From an uncultured Bacteroidales bacterium (GTDB taxonomy: Bacteria; Bacteroidota; Bacteroidia; Bacteroidales; FEN-979), in contig CAIQUS010000226.1 in the NCBI GenBank assembly GCA_903875045.1, positions 1-35,288 on the forward strand: 35,288 nt of DNA, given 5' to 3'. This document shows positions 15,827 through 22,839 of the stretch, one piece after another (the stretch's first letter is position 1; each line of letters starts with the position of its first letter). The notes below the pieces were generated by a model. That model saw only the letters and a program-made list of their open reading frames with translations, did not search any database and was not told the origin of the DNA. The position numbers and the translations under genes were made by a program.

Positions 15827-17164
15827 TTAAATCACACCCTGGTCGAGCATGGCACCGGCAACTTTCAGGAAACCGGCTACATTTGCACCTTTTACATAGT
15901 TCACATAACCTTCCTTGTCTTTGCCATATTTCACACAGGCACTGTGGATGCTGCACATGATCTGGTGAAGGCGTTCATCAACTTCCTGACTTGGCCAGCT
16001 CAGTTTCATGGCATTCTGTGACATTTCAAGACCCGAGGTGGCAACGCCGCCGGCGTTTACTGCTTTACCAGGGGCAAAGAGGATTTTATTTTCCAGGAAT
16101 TGTTCAATGGCTTCGGGTGTGCTGGGCATGTTGGCCCCTTCGGCCACACACATAACGCCATTTTTGATAAGGGCAATGGCATCATCTTTACCGAGCTCAT
16201 TTTGAGTGGCACATGGTAATGCAATGTCGCATTTTACCTCCCATGGGCGTTTACCCTGGTGGAACTGGGCATTCGGGAATTCATAAGAATAGGGTTTTAC
16301 GATATCCTGGTTCGATGCCCTCAGTTCAAGGAGAAATTCGATCTTGTCACCTGATATTCCATCCGGATCATAAATATATCCATCAGGACCGGAGATGGTA
16401 ACAACTTTTGCACCGAGTTCAGTGGCTTTGATGGCAGCACCCCAGGCAACATTGCCGAAACCGGAAATGGCGACAACTTTATCCTTGAAGGTTTCACCTT
16501 TGGTGGCAAGCATCTCTTTTGCAAAATAGACAGCACCAAAACCGGTTGCTTCCGGACGAATGAGACTGCCGCCCCAGTTGAGCCCTTTGCCGGTCAAGAC
16601 ACCGCTGTTTTCACGTGCGAGTTTGCGGTACATGCCATAGAGAAAACCGATCTCACGGCCACCAACACCAATATCCCCTGCAGGAACATCTGTTTCCGGG
16701 CCAATGAGTTTCCATAATTCAAGCATGAAGGACTGGCAGAAACGCATAATTTCAGCGTTGGACTTACCTTTGGGGTCAAAATCCGAACCACCCTTGGCAC
16801 CACCCATAGGCAGTGTGGTAAGGCTGTTCTTGAAAATTTGTTCAAAACCTAAAAATTTCAAAATGCTCAGGTTCACACTCGGGTGAAAACGCAAGCCGCC
16901 TTTGTAAGGGCCAATCGCATTGTTAAACTGAACCCTGTAACCCAGGTTCACCTGTACTTTTCCACTGTCGTCAACCCAGCAAACCTTGAAGGTTAAAATA
17001 CGATCGGGCTCCACAATACGGTCGATGATATTCGCCGATTCGAAATGAGGGTTCTCGTTATATACATCTTCAATTGATTCAAGTACTTCCCTGACAGCCT
17101 GGAGATACTCTTTTTCGCCCGGATGCTTTTTCTCCAGGTCATTCATGATTTTTTCTAAGTTCAT
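15827..17164 (-). CDS. gdhA: NADP-type glutamate dehydrogenase
   Basis: A 445-residue hexameric glutamate dehydrogenase, the usual length of the small bacterial type. It forms glutamate from 2-oxoglutarate and ammonium. GPYKGGLRFH holds the substrate-binding K88 and PMGGAKGGSDFDP the catalytic K124; the Rossmann glycine motif is ISGFGNVAWGAA. The sequence resembles NADP-dependent assimilatory enzymes (GdhA/GDH I), but cofactor choice cannot be proven from sequence. The gene is a monocistronic unit: it has a strong consensus promoter (17244-17275), a leader of about 75 nt and a strong terminator. No glnB-like or regulator gene is adjacent. Confidence 0.97.
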   Translation of the reverse strand: MNLEKIMNDLEKKHPGEKEYLQAVREVLESIEDVYNENPHFESANIIDRIVEPDRILTFKVCWVDDSGKVQVNLGYRVQFNNAIGPYKGGLRFHPSVNLSILKFLGFEQIFKNSLTTLPMGGAKGGSDFDPKGKSNAEIMRFCQSFMLELWKLIGPETDVPAGDIGVGGREIGFLYGMYRKLARENSGVLTGKGLNWGGSLIRPEATGFGAVYFAKEMLATKGETFKDKVVAISGFGNVAWGAAIKATELGAKVVTISGPDGYIYDPDGISGDKIEFLLELRASNQDIVKPYSYEFPNAQFHQGKRPWEVKCDIALPCATQNELGKDDAIALIKNGVMCVAEGANMPSTPEAIEQFLENKILFAPGKAVNAGGVATSGLEMSQNAMKLSWPSQEVDERLHQIMCSIHSACVKYGKDKEGYVNYVKGANVAGFLKVAGAMLDQGVI

Positions 17165-17243
17165 GTTGATTCAGTTTTAATGATTATTGACCAGTTATTT
17201 TGATATAGTTAAAATACTAACATTGTTAACTAAATAACAATTG

Positions 17244-17275
17244 CAAAATTACGCAGTTCCGGCCGACTGACCAAA
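17244..17275 (-). promoter_or_regulatory. Consensus Bacteroidota promoter of gdhA
   Basis: On the minus strand TTTG (17275-17272), a spacer of exactly 20 bp and TAATTTTG (17251-17244) match the -33/-7 consensus TTTG-N20-TAnnTTTG in full. The transcript would start near 17238, leaving a leader of roughly 75 nt before gdhA. Confidence 0.85.
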
Positions 17276-17282
17276 CAAAATT

Positions 17283-17299
17283 CCATAATTATTTTATGG
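17283..17299 (-). terminator. Possible weak terminator after the MORN lipoprotein gene
   Basis: CCATAA and TTATGG form a 6-bp stem with a 5-nt loop just past the stop at 17303; on the minus strand aattttgttt follows. The stem is AT-rich, so the call is tentative. Confidence 0.4.
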
Positions 17300-17302
17300 A
17301 GG

Positions 17303-17947
17303 TTATTTTTGAATTTTACTGGTAAGTTTCCCATGTTCAAAGTAATTAATTTTATCAGGTGATCCATCCGGCTTGTAAAAAACCTCTTCGCCATCTTTCT
17401 CATTCTTTGTATAATGCGTTATCTGCTTTGTGATACCATTGCCGTAAAATGCTTTTTGGATCCCCGTTCCGCGGATAAAATTTCCCTCCCCGACAACATA
17501 GCCTGAAGGATCATAATAGAGCCAGATTCCATCATGGTCGCCGGTGATATAATTGCCCTCAATCTTCAATGTGTTGTTTGGATAATATTCGGCATACCTG
17601 CCATGTAAAACGCCATTCAGATATTTACCCTCTGAAGAAATTTTTCCTGCATTATCCCAGGTTTTTACCGGCCCGTTCAGAATGCCATTGACATATTGCT
17701 GTTCAACCTGAGGTGACCCGGAAGGGTAAAAACTTCGGAACATGCCATCAATTAAATTGTTTCTGTAAGTGCAGGTAGTCTGAATGTTCCCGTTTTCAAA
17801 CCAGTAAATGGCAGCACCCTCATATTTTTCGCCCTTTGTGGTGATCTCCGATTTTTTATTTCCATTGGGCCAGTAGTCCGTCTTTTTCCTGGCACATGAA
17901 ATAAACAACATTGCCGATAAAATAATAAACAGAACCCTTTGAGCCAT
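17303..17947 (-). CDS. MORN-repeat lipoprotein (toxin_YwqK-like)
   Basis: A 214-residue exported protein: MAQRVLFIILSAMLFISC looks like a lipoprotein signal with C18 as the lipidated residue. The mature part is built of about eight ~22-residue repeats such as YWFENGNIQ, FYPSGSPQVEQQYVNGILNG and YYPNNTLKIEGNYITGDHDG, the bacterial MORN-variant repeat found in YwqK-like proteins. Function in Bacteroidota is unknown; surface or periplasmic attachment is likely. Its ATG overlaps the marC stop by one base (TAATG), so the two are translationally coupled, and it is the last gene of the three-gene unit that starts at 19415. Confidence 0.8.
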   Translation of the reverse strand: MAQRVLFIILSAMLFISCARKKTDYWPNGNKKSEITTKGEKYEGAAIYWFENGNIQTTCTYRNNLIDGMFRSFYPSGSPQVEQQYVNGILNGPVKTWDNAGKISSEGKYLNGVLHGRYAEYYPNNTLKIEGNYITGDHDGIWLYYDPSGYVVGEGNFIRGTGIQKAFYGNGITKQITHYTKNEKDGEEVFYKPDGSPDKINYFEHGKLTSKIQK

Positions 17948-18603
17948 TATTTGGGAAGGTTAAAAATATCGATGGTCCCTTCAATGCCATTGATCATCAT
18001 CTGAACAGCAATAACTGCCAGGATCAGCCCCATGATGCGTGAAACCACCTTGAGCATGCTGGGGTTTATTTTATTGGCGATCACCCGTGAGGAGATAAAC
18101 AGCAGATAGGTGATCAAACACATAATTCCGAAAATAACGATCACAAGGATAACATTTGTCATGGATTTTTCGACGCCAACAAAGTTCATTGCGGTAGATA
18201 TTGTTCCCGGACCTGCCAGCAGCGGGATTCCCAATGGTGTGATCGCCATGTCGTGGGCAATTTTCATCATTTGCTCTTTTTCTTCCGTTGATTGTGCATG
18301 GATTGGACTTTCCTTGGCATTGAGCATCTGAAAACCGATGATGAATACAATAATACCCCCTGCAATCTGAAATGCCGGAACGGTAATCCCGAATATCCGG
18401 AAAATAATGTGCCCGAAAACGCAGAAGATGGCAATGATGGTGAAAGCGGTGATGGTCGCCCGGAGGGCAACCTTGTTCTGTGTCTTTTTATCAAACTGCT
18501 GCACCATGCCGAGAAATACCGGGATGTTACCGATGGGGTTCAGCATGGCAAAAAAACCCATGAAAACAGTAATACCGTGGAGATAAAGATCGTGTAGCCT
18601 CAT
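17947..18603 (-). CDS. MarC family integral membrane protein
   Basis: A 218-residue inner-membrane protein with six hydrophobic segments and the family-typical GFFAMLNPIGNIPVFL near the N-terminus and ITPLGIPLLAGPGTISTAM in the middle. MarC/UPF0056 proteins were once tied to multiple antibiotic resistance in E. coli, but that was not upheld; the transport function is unknown. It overlaps the upstream amidohydrolase gene by 4 bp (ATGA) and the downstream lipoprotein gene by 1 bp, placing it in the middle of a tightly packed operon. Confidence 0.9.
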   Translation of the reverse strand: MRLHDLYLHGITVFMGFFAMLNPIGNIPVFLGMVQQFDKKTQNKVALRATITAFTIIAIFCVFGHIIFRIFGITVPAFQIAGGIIVFIIGFQMLNAKESPIHAQSTEEKEQMMKIAHDMAITPLGIPLLAGPGTISTAMNFVGVEKSMTNVILVIVIFGIMCLITYLLFISSRVIANKINPSMLKVVSRIMGLILAVIAVQMMINGIEGTIDIFNLPK

Positions 18604-19415
18604 TTATTTTGGTTTGTTTGGTTTTTGATCGAATAGGTGACCGACTGACGAATGAACTCCATGGCGATTGGCCCTGAAAGCGGGTTCGGCAATTCCATCC
18701 GTTCGGGATGCCATTGCACACCCAGCAAAAATGATTTCCCTGCGGGATCCTGCCATTCAATGCCTTCAATCAGTCGATCGTTTGAATAAGCATTTGAGGC
18801 GAGCATCGGGGAAAGACGGTCAACTGCCTGGTGATGATTGGTGGTAACCCTGGCCGAATCACATCCTGTGATGGTTTCAAGCAGGGTTGCTTTTCGTACC
18901 CCGATCCCATGAAAACAACTCAGGTAGTCATCACACTGATGGATAATACGTTTGCCAAAATCAGCCGGAATATCGACAATCAATGTTCCGCCAAGATAAA
19001 CATTGAGGATCTGGTGTCCGCGGCAAATTCCAACAACCGGCATCTTTTGCGCAAGTGCCTGTTTGATGAGCGCCATGTCGAGGCTGTCGCGGTGAGGGTT
19101 CATGCCGGTGCATCTCAGGGTATCGTATTCCTTGCCATACCTGCCCGGCCACACATCTTCGCCTCCGGTAAGCAACAACCCGCTGCATTGCATCAGTTGC
19201 TGAACTGCATCACCAATGGGCAATGTATACAAATCGATGGTTTGAATCGAGGGATAGGCGCGTTTCAGCCAATTCACATAATTCGGTGAGGCTTTTGAAA
19301 TGCCTATCTTCAATGGTGCCGGTTGAGAAAATGCCTGGTTCAGGAACAATAATCCCGCCAGCGTGAAGATGATCAGAGAAACACCCCTTTTTCTGATTTG
19401 CCCCGAAAGATGCAT
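18600..19415 (-). CDS. Exported class I amidotransferase-like hydrolase (peptidase C26)
   Basis: A 271-residue protein of the gamma-glutamyl-gamma-aminobutyrate hydrolase (PuuD-like) family. The nucleophile elbow is PVVGICRGHQILN with C131, LLTGGEDVWP matches the oxyanion region, and GVQWHPE carries the catalytic His and Glu. The family hydrolyses gamma-glutamyl amide bonds. Unlike the cytoplasmic PuuD, it has an N-terminal hydrophobic segment (GVSLIIFTLAGLLFLNQAFS) that looks like a signal peptide, so a periplasmic role, perhaps on gamma-glutamyl or peptidoglycan-derived compounds, is inferred. It is the first gene of the operon with marC and the MORN lipoprotein. Confidence 0.85.
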   Translation of the reverse strand: MHLSGQIRKRGVSLIIFTLAGLLFLNQAFSQPAPLKIGISKASPNYVNWLKRAYPSIQTIDLYTLPIGDAVQQLMQCSGLLLTGGEDVWPGRYGKEYDTLRCTGMNPHRDSLDMALIKQALAQKMPVVGICRGHQILNVYLGGTLIVDIPADFGKRIIHQCDDYLSCFHGIGVRKATLLETITGCDSARVTTNHHQAVDRLSPMLASNAYSNDRLIEGIEWQDPAGKSFLLGVQWHPERMELPNPLSGPIAMEFIRQSVTYSIKNQTNQNK

Positions 19416-19468
19416 CGTGATAGTTGTTTAGTGTAGTGTGGCACAGTGTTATATTCAGGCCAACAATG

Positions 19469-19476
19469 CAAATGTA
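19469..19476 (-). promoter_or_regulatory. Putative -7 element for the C26-marC-MORN operon
   Basis: The minus strand reads TACATTTG, a full -7 match 53 bp before the ATG at 19415. At the 20-bp spacing the upstream triplet is GTG instead of TTG and lies within the end of trmN6. Confidence 0.5.
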
Positions 19477-19480
19477 TAAA

Positions 19481-20206
19481 TTAAAAGTTGTGAAAGCACT
19501 TTGTCAGTGCTAAATATTCAGGTGTGAATTTGCCTGATGTATCAAGAATGACCAATGCCTGACTTTCAATATGTGTGATCTTCTTTTTTGTGAACTCCGT
19601 CAGGACTCTTTTTTTCGGAGAAGCAGGTTTTGGAAAAATATCGAGGCTTCGAAATGGGAATAACCCGTTTTCAGCACAAACCAGTTGAAATTTCTCCATG
19701 GGCCCCGGAGGCAATATGGTTGCAAAACAGCCGTCAGCAGCCAGTAAACGGCTTACGATCACAGCCAATTCAGGGAGCGAAAGACCCTCATCGTGCCGTG
19801 TATGATTGATCCTGGCAGAGGGGGACTTTAAGGAATTGGCAAAATAGGGTGGATTTGAGATGATGAAGCAATATGTTTCCTTTGTTTCGGATGAGAATGT
19901 TTCCAGGGAACAATGCATGGCTTTGATTCGCAGAGGCCACGGGCTGCTCAGAAAATTGTTTTGCGCTTCAAGAACAGAGGGTTGGTCGATGTCGATGGCA
20001 TCGATCATGGATTCTGATTTCTGTGCCATCATCAGGGCGAGAACGCCACATCCTGTGCCAATGTCCAGGATTTTTTTTGCTTTCCCGGGATTTGCCCACG
20101 AACCAAGCAGCATGGAGTCGGTGCCAATGCGTAGCGTACTCTGCGCATCTTCACAGCTGAATTGGCGAAAACGGAATGCCATGAACGGGTTACAGGTAAA
20201 TTTCAA
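19481..20206 (-). CDS. tRNA1(Val) (adenine37-N6)-methyltransferase, TrmN6/YfiC type
   Basis: A 241-residue SAM-dependent methyltransferase. FRFRQFSCEDAQSTLRIGTDSMLLG is the family's N-terminal signature, ILDIGTGCGVLALMMAQ is motif I, and IISNPPYF is the N6-adenine NPPY catalytic motif. The family modifies A37 of tRNA1(Val). The start is uncertain: 20206 gives a 17-bp overlap with rimM, whereas an in-frame ATG at 20182 (MAFRFRQF) would leave a 7-bp gap and fits family alignments about equally well. It is the third gene after rpsP and rimM, in the place where trmD sits in many bacteria. Confidence 0.85.
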   Translation of the reverse strand: MKFTCNPFMAFRFRQFSCEDAQSTLRIGTDSMLLGSWANPGKAKKILDIGTGCGVLALMMAQKSESMIDAIDIDQPSVLEAQNNFLSSPWPLRIKAMHCSLETFSSETKETYCFIISNPPYFANSLKSPSARINHTRHDEGLSLPELAVIVSRLLAADGCFATILPPGPMEKFQLVCAENGLFPFRSLDIFPKPASPKKRVLTEFTKKKITHIESQALVILDTSGKFTPEYLALTKCFHNF

Positions 20207-20714
20207 TCAAACCGGGAGGCGCTTCGATCAGCAGAAGTTTTTTCCTTCTGTCAACTTTTTGGATGATCTCGTCTACGATCGGGATGAGGATCTCTTTTTC
20301 GCCATGGCGAACCTGAAACAACGCCTGATGCGGCAATTCCAGAATGTCTTCGATCACCCCGATATTTCCATGGTTTTGATCGACCACCTGAAAACCTTTT
20401 ATTTCATGATAGTAAAACTGGTTGCCTTTAAGTGGGGGGAGTTCGGTGATGGGGAGGTACATTTCGAGACTTTGCAGGCTTTCGGCATCCTCAAGCGTGT
20501 CGAAATCCTGGAACTTTACAACGGCTTTCCGGTTGTGTTTCAGTTCAAGGGATGCAATAAAAAAAGGAATCCGTTCACCATGTAAATCGAGGTGAACGGA
20601 TTCCAGATTTTGATAGGTTGTTGGGTCATCCACATCCAGGTGAACCATCACTTGTCCTTTATTACCATGAGTTTTCAGGATTTTTCCCAGGTAATAAAAG
20701 TCATCCTTATTCAT
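20190..20714 (-). CDS. rimM: Ribosome maturation factor RimM
   Basis: A 174-residue cytoplasmic factor for 30S subunit maturation, binding S19 near the head. The N-terminal RimM barrel begins YYLGKILKTHGNKGQVMVHL; the C-terminal PRC-barrel contains YYHEIKGFQVVD and ILIPIVDEIIQKVD. Length and order of the two domains are normal. It starts 24 bp after rpsP in a conserved ribosomal pair and overlaps the following methyltransferase gene if the longer start of that gene is used. Confidence 0.95.
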   Translation of the reverse strand: MNKDDFYYLGKILKTHGNKGQVMVHLDVDDPTTYQNLESVHLDLHGERIPFFIASLELKHNRKAVVKFQDFDTLEDAESLQSLEMYLPITELPPLKGNQFYYHEIKGFQVVDQNHGNIGVIEDILELPHQALFQVRHGEKEILIPIVDEIIQKVDRRKKLLLIEAPPGLIEIYL

Positions 20715-20738
20715 AAGGAGGCAGAATTTTCCAAAAGT

Positions 20739-21443
20739 TTATGCTTCAGGAGTCGTTTCAGTTGTTTCAACGGTTGCTTCCGGGGTGGCTTCGGTCACTT
20801 CAGCAACGGGTGCTTCGATTACCTCAGCAGCTGGTGCTTCGATTACCTCAGCAGCTGGTGCTTCAACTACTTCCGCTGCTTTGGCAGCTTCGGCGATGGC
20901 GGCCAGTTCAGCTACTTTGGCGGCAAGTGCAGCGGCAGCAGCTTCGCGGGCTTCGGCTGCCTGGGCAGCTTCATCCAACCGTACTTTATTTAATTTTTTT
21001 GCAATGGCCTCAGATTTGGCCTCATTGATTTTCACCTCATTTTCCAGAAGTTTTTTGCGGGTGTCTTTGACACTCAGTTCCTGTTCTTTTTTCTTGCTGG
21101 AGATTTTGATGTGTTTTTCATCAAGCCATGTCTGGAATTTGACGTCAGCTTGTTCAATGGTCATGGCGCCTTTGGCAACGCCTTTCAGAAGGTGGTTTTT
21201 ATACATGACACCCTTGTAGGCCAAAATGGCTTTAACGGTATCGGTAGGTTGAGCGCCTTTCTTCAGCCAGTCGAGGGCTTTGTCGAATTCGAGCTCAATT
21301 TCAGCGGGTTTTGCAACAGGGTTATAGATGCCAATTCGTTCTATGAACTTTCCGTCACGTGGTGCACGACCATCCGCAATAACAATGTGGTAAAAAGCTT
21401 GACCCTTTTTACCTCTTCTCTGTAATCTGATTTTGGTTGGCAT
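20739..21443 (-). CDS. rpsP: 30S ribosomal protein S16 with long Ala/Glu-rich C-terminal extension
   Basis: The first ~80 residues are a standard S16 ([39 protein letters not shown]). The protein continues to 234 residues, against 80-95 in most bacteria. Residues ~110-175 are Lys/Glu/Ala-rich and probably helical (coiled-coil-like), and the last ~60 are a low-complexity Ala/Glu/Thr/Pro tail with repeats of EVIEAPAA. The repeats correspond to two identical 24-bp DNA units at 20811-20858. Extended S16 is seen in other Bacteroidota, though tail length varies; the extension is likely solvent-exposed on the ribosome. Heads the rpsP-rimM-trmN6 operon with a near-consensus promoter at 21495-21525. 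Confidence 0.95.
   Translation of the reverse strand: MPTKIRLQRRGKKGQAFYHIVIADGRAPRDGKFIERIGIYNPVAKPAEIELEFDKALDWLKKGAQPTDTVKAILAYKGVMYKNHLLKGVAKGAMTIEQADVKFQTWLDEKHIKISSKKKEQELSVKDTRKKLLENEVKINEAKSEAIAKKLNKVRLDEAAQAAEAREAAAAALAAKVAELAAIAEAAKAAEVVEAPAAEVIEAPAAEVIEAPVAEVTEATPEATVETTETTPEA
20811..20882. repeat. 24-bp tandem repeat inside rpsP
   Basis: Two identical 24-bp units (20811-20834, 20835-20858) are followed by a diverged third (20859-20882). They encode the eight-residue repeat APAAEVIE in the S16 tail. Confidence 0.88.
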
Positions 21444-21494
21444 TGTTTAAATGATTGATTTATTGATTTATTGAATGATATGATTAAAGGGGTG

Positions 21495-21525
21495 CAAAAT
21501 TCGACATTTTTTTTGAATTTACCAA
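21495..21525 (-). promoter_or_regulatory. Promoter of the rpsP-rimM-trmN6 operon
   Basis: Minus strand: TTG (21525-21523), exactly 20 bp, then GAATTTTG (21502-21495), one mismatch from TAnnTTTG. An 8-bp direct repeat (attgattt, two copies plus a variant, 21454-21477) lies in the leader. Confidence 0.65.
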
Positions 21526-21529
21526 TATA

Positions 21530-21564
21530 AATAAAAAACAGGTGAAAAGATCACTCCTTTCACC
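21530..21564 (-). terminator. Rho-independent terminator after the rubrerythrin gene
   Basis: GGTGAAA (21541-21547) pairs with TTTCACC (21558-21564). On the minus strand the stem is followed by tgttttttattt. A separate direct repeat (ggttcacc, 21567-21581) lies between the hairpin and the gene. Confidence 0.75.
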
Positions 21565-21591
21565 CGTTCACCGGTTCACCGGTTTATTTGT

Positions 21592-22212
21592 TTATTTCCC
21601 ATACTTGATATACTTATCACTCTTCGTACTGCAAAACGCGCAGCTGGCTTCAGGCTTGGCCACATCGTAGGTGTTTCCGCATTTCGGGCATACCCAGTAA
21701 ACCTTCGACAGGGTTTCTGTCTTTTTTGCATTCAGGGCATTCAGCGCTTTCTGATACATTACCTGATGTTTCTTTTCAGTATCCATGGCCCAGCGGAACG
21801 ACTTTGATGCATTCGTTGCATCTTCCGCTTTGGCGGTGGCAATAAACTCGGGATACATCGTTGTCATTTCGTATGTTTCACCTTTAATGGCATCCTGGAG
21901 GTTTTCTGCCGTAGTTTTCGATGTGAATTCAGGTTTGACGGGATCTGTTTTCTGACCCATTTTTTCCAGAACGGTTTGATGGTTGGCGGCATGGATCTGT
22001 TCAGCTTTTGAAGTTGCCTCAAACATGGCAGCAATCTGGGTCATCCCCTCTTTTTTTGCCTGTTCGGCAAAAGCAGCATATTTGGCGCTTGCGGTTGATT
22101 CCCCTTTGAAGGCTGCTTTCAGATTATCAATGGTTGTGGCAGCTCCGCCGGCGATCGACTGGAATCCGGCACTGAAAACAAGTGCAAGACAAATTAACAA
22201 TGTTTTTTTCAT
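21592..22212 (-). CDS. Exported rubrerythrin
   Basis: The ATG at 22212 gives a 206-residue protein with a clear signal peptide (MKKTLLICLALVFSAGFQSI, then AGG). An in-frame ATG at 22239 would add nine polar residues and mask it. The mature protein is a four-helix ferritin-like domain with diiron ligands in FKGESTAS, SKAEQIHAANH, IKGETYEM and DTEKKHQVMY, followed by a rubredoxin-like knuckle YWVCPKCGNTY...CAFC. Rubrerythrins reduce hydrogen peroxide in anaerobes and are normally cytoplasmic, so export is unusual; a periplasmic electron donor would be needed. The DUF2231 gene lies upstream on the same strand with its own promoter, and a terminator follows. Confidence 0.9.
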   Translation of the reverse strand: MKKTLLICLALVFSAGFQSIAGGAATTIDNLKAAFKGESTASAKYAAFAEQAKKEGMTQIAAMFEATSKAEQIHAANHQTVLEKMGQKTDPVKPEFTSKTTAENLQDAIKGETYEMTTMYPEFIATAKAEDATNASKSFRWAMDTEKKHQVMYQKALNALNAKKTETLSKVYWVCPKCGNTYDVAKPEASCAFCSTKSDKYIKYGK

Positions 22213-22293
22213 CTGTTGTGTGTTTAACTGGTTTGACAAAATAATTGAGGAAAATGAATTAAAGAAAAATCTGTAGAAAACGGAAAGGCAAAT

Positions 22294-22722
22294 TTATAAT
22301 CCAATCATGTAATCAATGACGAGTGTACCTCCCAGGTAACCGGTTATTGAAACAAAAACAAAGGACAAAAACAATAGCCCCAGGGATAGGTACTTCATCG
22401 GGGTGGTTTCCTTGTTCAGGTAGACAACCACAATCCGGAAAATGGTGGCAATGATAATGGAAATCAGTGTTGCTGTCGCAAAAAATTCGTGTTTGTCACG
22501 CATAATGCCTGCTTCCCCCTCCATGGTACTGGTGAAGAAATATCCCGAACCAAATGCAAATACAGCACCCGCCATTCCGATGATTTCAAGCCAGTAGCCG
22601 GCCTTTGACAGACATGTTTCTTTTTTAAGGACCAATGCAAGCAGGTCGAACAGAAAGCCGATGGTAATGATGGCAATGGGAAAATGTACCAGCATCGGAT
22701 GAAAATGACTTGAACTGAGCAT
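22294..22722 (-). CDS. DUF2231 membrane protein
   Basis: A 142-residue inner-membrane protein with four hydrophobic segments. The N-terminal HFHPMLVHFPIA is the conserved DUF2231 signature, whose histidines suggest metal or heme binding by analogy with related cytochrome-like membrane proteins; this is not established. DUF2231 proteins often lie near redox or heme genes. Here the neighbour downstream is an exported rubrerythrin, so a shared role in envelope redox chemistry is possible but is only an inference. Own promoter at 22740-22770. Confidence 0.85.
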   Translation of the reverse strand: MLSSSHFHPMLVHFPIAIITIGFLFDLLALVLKKETCLSKAGYWLEIIGMAGAVFAFGSGYFFTSTMEGEAGIMRDKHEFFATATLISIIIATIFRIVVVYLNKETTPMKYLSLGLLFLSFVFVSITGYLGGTLVIDYMIGL

Positions 22723-22739
22723 AATTGTTTATTTTTTCA

Positions 22740-22770
22740 CAAATATACGCCAAAAGTAATTTATTAACAA
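22740..22770 (-). promoter_or_regulatory. Promoter of the DUF2231 gene
   Basis: Minus strand: TTG (22770-22768), a spacer of exactly 20 bp and TATATTTG (22747-22740), a full match to the -7 consensus, 17 bp before the ATG at 22722. Confidence 0.8.
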
Positions 22771-22839
22771 CCCTATTTCGGTGGGTAATTTAAAATAATT
22801 TTACAAATTCATTCCTCACGATTTATTTTTTCAGCATCC

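Noticed and set aside
20785-21219. Plus-strand Ala/Ser-rich ORF antisense to rpsP
   Set aside because: It is a shadow of the repetitive Ala/Glu-rich S16 tail; rpsP is conserved in the other strand.
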